Assembly: GCA_037179515.1 (NCBI GenBank)
Contig: JAXCGZ010002329.1
Coordinates: 1 to 64,000, forward strand
DNA length: 64,000 nt
Reading direction: 5' to 3'
DNA from: Halocaridina rubra
Taxonomy: Eukaryota > Arthropoda > Malacostraca > Decapoda > Atyidae
This document shows positions 54,921 through 64,000 of this stretch, in pieces. The position numbers and the translations under genes were made by a program. How positions within the stretch are numbered: the first letter of the stretch is position 1; the number at the start of each line of letters is the position of its first letter. The notes under the pieces are model-generated. The model did not search any database. It had not been told where the DNA came from and saw nothing but the letters and a program-made list of their open reading frames with translations.

Positions 54921-55034
54921 GTTCATCCAAGTCATCGTGTCTGCTACGTACCTTACTGGGGTAAAGAGACTTCAAATGCTTCTTATGAAGTCCTTTGCCT
55001 TAAAGCTGTCCCACTCTCTTTATTTGGTCTCTAA
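54921..55034 (+). CDS. DM9-domain protein, terminal exon
   Basis: The terminal exon starts after the acceptor ACTCATTCCAG and encodes 37 residues before TAA at 55032. VHPSHRVCYVPYWGKE followed by SYEVLC is the C-terminal half of a DM9 repeat (GKVhPSHrvcYVPYgGKE...YEVL). The reading frame continues phase 0 from the exon ending at 22082, giving the perfect junction ISGK|VHPSH. The last dozen residues (LKAVPLSLFGL) are not conserved DM9 sequence. The exon is flanked upstream, only 75 bases away, by a decayed minus-strand LINE copy ending at 54846, with a short (GT)n in between. Not transposon-derived: no repeated copy exists in the window. Confidence 0.9.
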   Translation, partial: VHPSHRVCYVPYWGKETSNASYEVLCLKAVPLSLFGL

Positions 55035-55170
55035 TTATTAATGCAATATTATACTCAAACAGTATATTATTTTGATTGTGTTTTTCACGGACTGTAATCA
55101 CTTATAGAGTTAAGATCACAGTAATTATTTCCAAACATGTGTCCATACACAGGGAATAATATCAAAGCCA

Positions 55171-55176
55171 AATAAA
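55171..55176 (+). promoter_or_regulatory. candidate polyadenylation signal of the DM9 gene
   Basis: AATAAA, 137 bases after the DM9 stop codon, in otherwise unique AT-rich sequence. It is the first canonical hexamer downstream. The assignment is by position only. Confidence 0.4.
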
Positions 55177-56279
55177 TCACCCAATTTTAATTAATAAGGT
55201 TTATAATGAAGGTATTGAAGGGTACATTGGTAAAATAAAGATTGGTGATAATTAAGAACTATATTATTCGTTTTATTACTGCTCGTTGTGTCCTAATTTG
55301 TATAGTTTTTTTTTATAAAATGTGATTATGTAATCGATTTGAAATATATAAATCGTGTGCAGGAAGTACATAGCAAACTTGTATTTTCAACAAAACAAAC
55401 TCCTTTCAGCGCATATTAAAGAGACACTGATGAGAAAAAAAAATCATGGAACTCTAAAGAAAGTTTTGCAAATTAGTATTTCTTCCTCAGCTCAGTTGAG
55501 CTGAGGAGTAGCACTAATTTTTTATTTTTCCTCAAATCATATTATTTATAATTCAGGGATGGAGGAAGTTTAATGGGTTTTTTTAATTATCGTGGGATGT
55601 GCTGTCTCCTCCATCGTCCATTTCTTATTAGACATATGATGGACTTAATCATTTATGTATCTGCATGCAAATTTAGTTTATATTCTTTTTAGTTGCGATC
55701 ACGTTGTCCAAGAAGTTGATCAATTGTTTCTGTTCTTCATAGTTGCATTTAAGGAAATAAGTATTACGTAAACAAGGTTTCTTGGACCATGATTGCGCTT
55801 ATCTGTTCTAATATGTCAATGTAGTTCAGATAATGGAATTTATTTTTCACCCCTTACTCGTTCCAAAGTAGGATCCGGAGATCAGGCACATTTAACTAGT
55901 TGTCTAATATGAACTGAAAGACGTGGAGGGACAGTAGAGATGTAAAGTTTTTAAACGAATGGCCAAAACATTACAGACAACGGAGTAAATATTATTGCGC
56001 ACTTGGAAATACTTGTTTTTAACACCTTGAATTGGTCAATCATTTACAGGATGATCTGCAAGAAAGCTGCAATGATAGCTTTAATCTTCCTAAGCAAATC
56101 GTATGGTTTGCTGTCATGTCTGGGTCTGAGAGCCTTGATCCTTGGGTTGGAGAAGATACCAAGGATTGGGGGTAAAGAGAGTATTCAAGAAATGGCGGAC
56201 ATTGTTTTCGTCTTTGGTCAAGAGAGGACGAGGTTTCTGGGATGAACAGGGGACAGGAGTTGGAGCAGTGATAGTAGGA
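55177..56279. other. Sequence downstream of the DM9 gene: one small palindrome
   Basis: AT-rich, unassigned. At 55484-55507 lies TCCTCAGCTCA-GT-TGAGCTGAGGA, an 11-bp-arm hairpin. From ~56050 the sequence may already belong to the pol relic that is clear from 56280. Confidence 0.45.
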
Positions 56280-57024
56280 AAGTGGTTGGGGTGGAAGTAG
56301 GAAATTGGTTTGATTGAAAAGGAGGAAGGGAAACTTATGGGTCAATACTGGAGGAAGTTGAAAGGCGATCCCAAGCACACGGGCTGAAATGAAGGCAGAG
56401 GAAGTGCAGGAGAGCTACTAATTCATATATTGATTATATAGTTGTGGATGAAACTTAGGTAACATTGTTTGATGTGGTAGAGCATTTGGCTAGGTTTAGG
56501 CTGGTTACTTAGCAACCAGAACCGATGGATGTAAGGACAGTGCTGGGCCTGAAATTGGAGAGATATGGAAAGGTGAGCTTATTATTAGAAGTGGAAAATG
56601 CATTCCATAAGTATTGGAGAAAATTATTAGAAGAGACGTTGCTCTGTGTTTGGAAAGTTAGTGGACCACTATGCTATTGTGAGATGGCTTTGGGTGGCTT
56701 GCATTTACGTAAAGAAATAAACAGAAGGTATAAGATGGGAGAATTATGTTGGAGGGCAAACAGTGACGATGATTTGTGATGTTTTAGAAAGAGTAAAAGG
56801 TGAAGTTCCGATAAGAGGGAGGTGGTATGCTTCAAAATTAAATAGGAAGGTTTATAGTATGATGCAAGTAGAAAAGCAATAGGTGTGATGGAACTGGGTG
56901 GCATCTCAGTTGAGGACAAAGCATGGCTAAGGTAGAAAGATGACTATAATCACATTGATGTGCCATAACTGGATGCTGTGTTGAAAGGAATTACTTTACG
57001 CTTAAATTGGGATTTGCAAGAGGT

Positions 57025-57027
<3 letters not shown>
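56280..57027 (+). pseudogene. LTR-element pol relic D2 (reverse transcriptase to RNase H)
   Basis: Broken frames read EEVERRSQAHG, YIDYIVVDET (catalytic YIDD with the second Asp changed to Tyr, 56426-56437), VTLFDVVEHLARFRLVT, PEPMDVRTVLGLKLERYGK, then KLV-type GH..WLR region, then RNase H remnants IGVMELGGISVEDKAW, KDDYNHIDVP, and DAVLKGITLRLNWDLQEVD. It shares everything from GTGCTGGGCCTGAAATTGG (56540) onward with relic D1. It ends at a (TA)n inside the GATATA of the last codons. Confidence 0.75.

Positions 57028-57110
<83 letters not shown>
57027..57110. repeat. (TA)n microsatellite
   Basis: About 42 TA units between the pol relic and the 5' truncation of CR1L-A copy A7. Confidence 0.97.
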
Positions 57111-57112
<2 letters not shown>

Positions 57113-57121
57113 TTTTGACTA

Positions 57122-60632
<3,511 letters not shown>

Positions 60633-60816
60633 GTAGTTCCTGGGTTCAAGAGTTTAGTTCCTGGGTTCATCCAGTGAGGACGTGCTTCCAGTAGCTCTAG
60701 TCTTGACCTTACTCAGCACTATAGAGAGTGGTGGTGTTCCTTGTGTTGGTGGTGGTAGTGGTAGTGGTGTTGGTGGTGGTGTCGTTGTTGGTGCTTTTTG
60801 TGGGTGTGCTGGGGAT

Positions 60817-61707
60817 ATGTCTGCATCTGACGCAAGCAAACTCATTTTTAATTTAAGAAATGAGTTGGTCTCAGTCAGGCAGGTGAGATCCTTAGCAGAG
60901 GAGAACAGGGAGCTGAGAGGTAAGGTAGATATGTTGACCAGGAAGTGACAATTGAATAGTGAAGACGATTGGAAAGTTGTGAAGAAGGGTTCAACTAAGA
61001 TGGTTCTTAGGAAAAATAATAGTTTTCGACTACAAGTTGCTAATTCTTTTAGTTCACTTAGAGATGAATGTGACAGTGGTGGCAGTAAATCTTCAGGATC
61101 CATAAAGTCAGATAGGTGTACTAGCGACCATAGAAATGGAGGTGGGAAAAGCTCTCAGGTCAAGAGTCTAGGTAAGTCTTCCAAGGTTGGAGTAACCCAT
61201 TCTCCGGAAAAGTCTCGTTCTCTTGTAATTGTAGGGGATTCACTGTGCAGATATGTAGACAGGAAAGTCAGGCATAGAGTTAGAGGAAAATATTTTTTCC
61301 CTGGAGCAGGTATAAAGAAGGTGGGTGAGTCGATTAATAGCTGGATTGAGGATAAAGGTGTTATTTGTTTGATAGCTGGTGGAAATGACGTGCAGGATGG
61401 TAGAAGTGAGGAGCTGATTAGGTTGCATAGACAAGCCCTGGATAAAATCAGGAACAGGGGTGCAGTTCCAGTGATGTGTGGTATTCTACCTAGGCTTAGC
61501 CAAAGTTCAGAGTGGTGGTCTCGAGCTATAGGAATTAATGCTAGGATGGAAGTCTTCTGTCGGGAGAATAATATAGGTTTTATAGATGGGTGGGATCACT
61601 TCACTAGTCGTAAGCATATGTATGCAAGGGATGGAGTGCATCTTTCTAATTCAGGTGTCTCGGTATTGGCTGGTATGATAGACAGAGCGGTAGAGGGGTT
61701 TTGTTAG
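60817..61707 (+). pseudogene. CR1L-B ORF1 with SGNH/GDSL-type esterase domain
   Basis: ATG at 60817 (MSASDASKLIFNLRNELVSV) starts a short helical, coiled-coil-like N-terminus (AEENRELRGKVDMLTRK). An in-frame TGA at 60946 is the only break. The frame then runs to TAG at 61705. Past a Ser/Lys/Gly-rich linker is an SGNH hydrolase: block I LVIVGDSLCRYV (nucleophile Ser, ~61250), block III IAGGNDV (Gly/Asn, ~61380), and block V ARDGVHLSNSG (Asp and His, ~61630). Thus all four signature residues are kept. ORF1 proteins with esterase domains are known in CR1/L2 LINEs; their substrate is uncertain. It might be a host gene, but context and frame position before a LINE endonuclease argue against that. 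Confidence 0.85.
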
Positions 61708-61859
61708 ATACAAATAATGAAATAAATAATACTTGTACAGAGAAATTAGTCAGTAAGGGTTAGTAAATAGTGGGTCAAATAACAGAGAGTTTAAGGATAA
61801 TAACCATTTGTTACATAGAATAGCTACAAGAAGGGTAAACCTAGAGAAAGTTTAAAAGT

Positions 61860-62502
61860 ATGTTATACAAACAGCCATAGTTAGAAGAACTGAGAGCCAT
61901 AGTATGTAGTGAGAGACCGGATATAATATGCATTAGTGAAAGTTGGATTAATTTAGAGAGCAAACACCTTAAAGCTGAGTACATAATTACAGGATATAAA
62001 CTTTATAATGCGGATCGCAGTGCAGATAGAAGAGGGGGAGGGGTCATTATGTATATTAAGGATAGCCTCAGAAGCTGCATTAAGTCTGGAATTAAGACAA
62101 ATCTAAATTCAGAAACCTTATGGGTTGAAATTAAAAATAATATAGAAAGTCTTGTTGTGGGAGTAGTCTACAGACCACCTGATCTAGATAATTTAAATTC
62201 GCAAATTATATACAATGAAATTTCTAAAGTGACCAGGTCAAATAGAGTTTGCATCGTAGGCGATGTTAATTTTAAAAATATTAACTGGGAAACCATAACA
62301 GGTGTTAGTGACTCGAAGGAGTTTTTGGAAGTAGTAGAAGGCAATTTCCTTTCTCAGCATGTACTTGAAGCAACACGGGGGAGAATGTACTGGATTTAGT
62401 TCTTAGTAATAGAGAGAATATGGTTACAAATTTAGAAGTTGGTGAACCATTGGGCAACAGTGACCATGATTCCATTAGATTTAACATCATTTTCAAGGAA
62501 AC
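61860..62502 (+). pseudogene. CR1L-B endonuclease (ORF2 5' part), frame-broken and truncated
   Basis: ATG at 61860 (SMLYKQP then TAG at 61878) leads into LEELRAIVCSERPDIICISE (catalytic Glu in SES), DRSADRRGGGVIMYIKDSL, VVGVVYRPPDLDN, VCIVGDVNFKNINW (usual GDFN reads GDVN), and, after a 1-bp shift at ~62383, ENVLDLVLSN and EPLGNSDHDSIRFNIIF (SDH catalytic His). It is interrupted by the Gypsy-2 LTR at 62503, so the rest may lie beyond the window. Confidence 0.88.
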
Positions 62503-62695
62503 TGTTATGATATAAGTTATCTAATCCTTTATTTCTAATAAGGTTATTCCCTTTTTCTCACCTCTTTTGTTTTCATTGTACTTATTCCCGTTGTTGGTTT
62601 TCTAATGTTTATATTGATTGAGCCGACCGGCACCCATCTTGCAACAATAAACTGGAAGCCATGATTTATGCTTATTATTAGTACAAACCTTAACA
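62503..62695 (+). repeat. 5' LTR of Gypsy-2 (193 bp)
   Basis: Begins TGTTATGATATAAG and ends ACAAACCTTAACA, with TGTTA/TAACA terminal inverts. It contains AATAAA at 62646. Boundary inferred from one copy plus the primer site and the break in the LINE ORF. Confidence 0.75.
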
Positions 62696-62697
62696 TT

Positions 62698-62714
62698 TGG
62701 CGACGAGTGAACCC
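62698..62714 (+). other. Primer binding site of Gypsy-2
   Basis: TGGCGACGAGTGAACCC, two bases after the LTR end; TGG complements the CCA end of a tRNA. The tRNA is not identified. Confidence 0.55.
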
Positions 62715-62742
62715 GCCATGGATATGGGAAACCTCTCATATT

Positions 62743-64000
62743 AGAATTGATTGTTTTAATCCATCGAAAATTTCCTTGGAAGTATGGCTAAGCCTATTAG
62801 AGGCACATTTTAGTCATTTAAATGTCACTGAGGCTGACGAGAAAAAAAATCTCCTGCTTGTGTCATTGGGTACTGATGTTTTTAGTGTTTTAGGCAATCT
62901 TTGTGCTCCTGATTTGCCCCACACAAAGTCTTATGCAGACTTGGTTCAGTTATTGAAAGGTCGTTTTATTGTTAAGCCTTCCTATCACAGAAGTTTGTTG
63001 TCCTTCCAGCAAAGAAAAAAAAGGAAGAATGAGAGTGTAAAAGAATTGTATGCTGATTTAAAGGCTCTAGCAAATCATTGCAATTTTGGCAACCAATTTG
63101 ATGGTAGAGTAAGAGATCAGTTATTTAGGGCTGTAGATGCTGAAGTTTATTTTTCAAATTTAGTGGCTCTCAACATAGATCTCCAAGCAATGACCTCTCA
63201 GGCTATTTTGGAGAGAATTTTGAACATGGAAAAAGCATTTGTAAGTGAGAAAGTTGAGGGTCAGTCACAGGTTCAGGTTGTAAGAAGAAAATATGTAGGT
63301 TTATCTTGTCAACATTGTGGTTTCTCTCATGACAGCCTTTATTGTAGATTTAAGCATTTATCATGTAATCATTGTCATAAAAAGGGTCATTTACAGAAGG
63401 TTTGTAAAGAAGCCAAAAGAGAGAGTGGTTATAGTACAGCTAAAGGTTCAAATAAACCAAGCAAGAAAGATTTTAGTAGTAAACCTAAGTTTAATAGTAG
63501 GAAAACTGTAAAGATTGTGGATGATCAAGATGTATCATTAAGTGATAATGATGATGAGGATGATAAAGTGTTAACTGTCAGAGATAAAATCTATGCTGTT
63601 CATGCTGAACAATTTTATTTTTCTGTTAATAAGATGCAAGTTCCTTTTGAGGTTGATAGTGGTGCTACTGTTTCAACTTTGAATAAAGATTGGGTTGAGA
63701 AGTTGAATTTGAAAGTTGAACAATGTAAGAAAGCCTTACAGGCTTATGATGATTTTAATATAAAGGTTTTGGGAAAAGTGATTGCTCCTGTTGTGTATAA
63801 TGGATATAATGTATCACAAGTCTTTTATGTTGTTGGTTCAAAGAATACAAATTTATGTGGTAAAAATCTAATGAAACAAGTTGGTATTTATTTGGCAGGA
63901 TTAGATGAAAGTACCAAGGTTAACAATGTTCATAATGTAAGTGTTGAACAAGTGTTTGAAGATTATAATGTAGATGTAAGCAAACCTATTTCTAGCATTG
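62743..64000 (+). CDS. Gypsy-2 gag-protease polyprotein (partial, open to window end)
   Basis: An uninterrupted frame of ~419 codons. Capsid-like region: FNPSKISLEVWLSLLEAHFS, LLLVSLGTDVFSVLGNLC, YADLVQLLKGRFIVKPS. Nucleocapsid (~63310-63420): a variant knuckle CQHCGFSHDSLYC, then a canonical CNHCHKKGHLQKVC (C-x2-C-x4-H-x4-C). A Lys/Ser-rich linker and an acidic stretch (SDNDDEDD) follow. Aspartic protease: VPFEVDSGATVSTLN (63646 on), catalytic D-S-G. No ATG precedes the capsid in this frame; ATG at 62718 is in a frame with a stop after eight codons, so one small indel may have damaged the start. 62743 is only where I see the frame clearly. Reverse transcriptase and integrase should follow outside the window. 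Confidence 0.88.

Larger units (their letters stand above)
60653..62502 (+). mobile_element. CR1L-B LINE, 5' half (ORF1 and endonuclease), inverted relative to the 3' half
   Basis: Plus-strand 5' leader, ORF1 with SGNH-hydrolase domain, and endonuclease. It is cut at 62502 by the LTR of Gypsy-2. Taken with 58787-60632, the order and orientation are what twin priming produces: inverted 5' segment, then 3' segment. Confidence 0.75.
62503..64000 (+). mobile_element. Ty3/Gypsy LTR retrotransposon (Gypsy-2), 5' part, runs off the window
   Basis: LTR (62503-62695), primer site, and an open gag-protease frame to the window end. It is inserted in the CR1L-B endonuclease, so it is younger than that LINE. 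Not related in sequence to Gypsy-1. Confidence 0.88.

Noticed and set aside
60952..61707. SGNH hydrolase as a host esterase gene
   Set aside because: Directly precedes a LINE endonuclease on the same strand and fits known esterase-type ORF1 proteins of CR1/L2 elements.

Overview
This is eukaryotic, intron-bearing, AT-rich DNA dominated by transposable elements and simple repeats. About twenty (TA)n arrays, several of 100-250 bp, plus (CA)n, (CT)n, (AAT)n and (GTAT)n tracts, together with CR1/L2-, RTE- and Jockey-type LINEs, Ty3/Gypsy elements, Tigger/pogo elements, a MULE and tRNA-derived SINEs, fit an invertebrate with an extreme microsatellite load. A decapod crustacean such as a penaeid shrimp is my best guess; this is inferred from repeat character, not from a diagnostic gene. 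There are no operons, ribosome binding sites, tRNA or rRNA genes, or CRISPR arrays.

The only convincing host gene is a DM9-domain (DUF3421) protein on the + strand, split into three phase-compatible exons at 14553-14746, 21930-22082 and 54921-55034 (stop codon, then AATAAA at 55171). Its introns are about 7.2 kb and 32.8 kb and hold most of the mobile DNA described here. At least one 5' exon is missing; the first visible exon starts at phase 1.

Layout. 1-14 kb: LINE CR1L-A tail, Tigger relatives (one nearly complete at 10731-13604, others internally deleted or filled with a 161-bp satellite), a PIF/Harbinger-like MITE, a minisatellite and an RTE-type fragment. 14-22 kb: exon 1, a deleted Gypsy element with both LTRs and a 4-bp target duplication (16344-19577), exon 2. 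22-36 kb: two near-full-length CR1L-A copies in opposite orientation flank SINE-like pieces, a gag relic, and a FLYWCH-type MULE with ~105-bp inverted repeats. 36-44 kb: SINEs, a Tigger carrying a nested poly(A)-tailed LINE and a (TTA)/(CT) inverted repeat, a second Tigger-type relic, and a second satellite-bearing Tigger derivative. 44-55 kb: a CR1L-A/LTR-pol chimera, an RTE-type LINE, a Jockey-type LINE and an old CR1L-A copy, then DM9 exon 3. 55-64 kb: an LTR-pol relic, a further CR1L-A copy, a LINE (CR1L-B) in head-to-head halves whose ORF1 carries an SGNH-hydrolase domain, and the 5' LTR, gag and protease of a Gypsy element with an open reading frame running off the window.

How the pieces interact: Tigger copies abut (TA)n arrays, CR1L-A 3' ends run into (CA)n/(TA)n, and (TA)n arrays begin at the same RNase H codon in two LTR-pol relics. 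This suggests that microsatellites here are both targets and products of transposition. No clear new multi-gene system was found. The most unusual items are the satellite growing inside the Tigger family, the candidate -1 frameshift site joining CR1L-A ORF1 and ORF2, and the esterase-bearing, possibly twin-primed CR1L-B.
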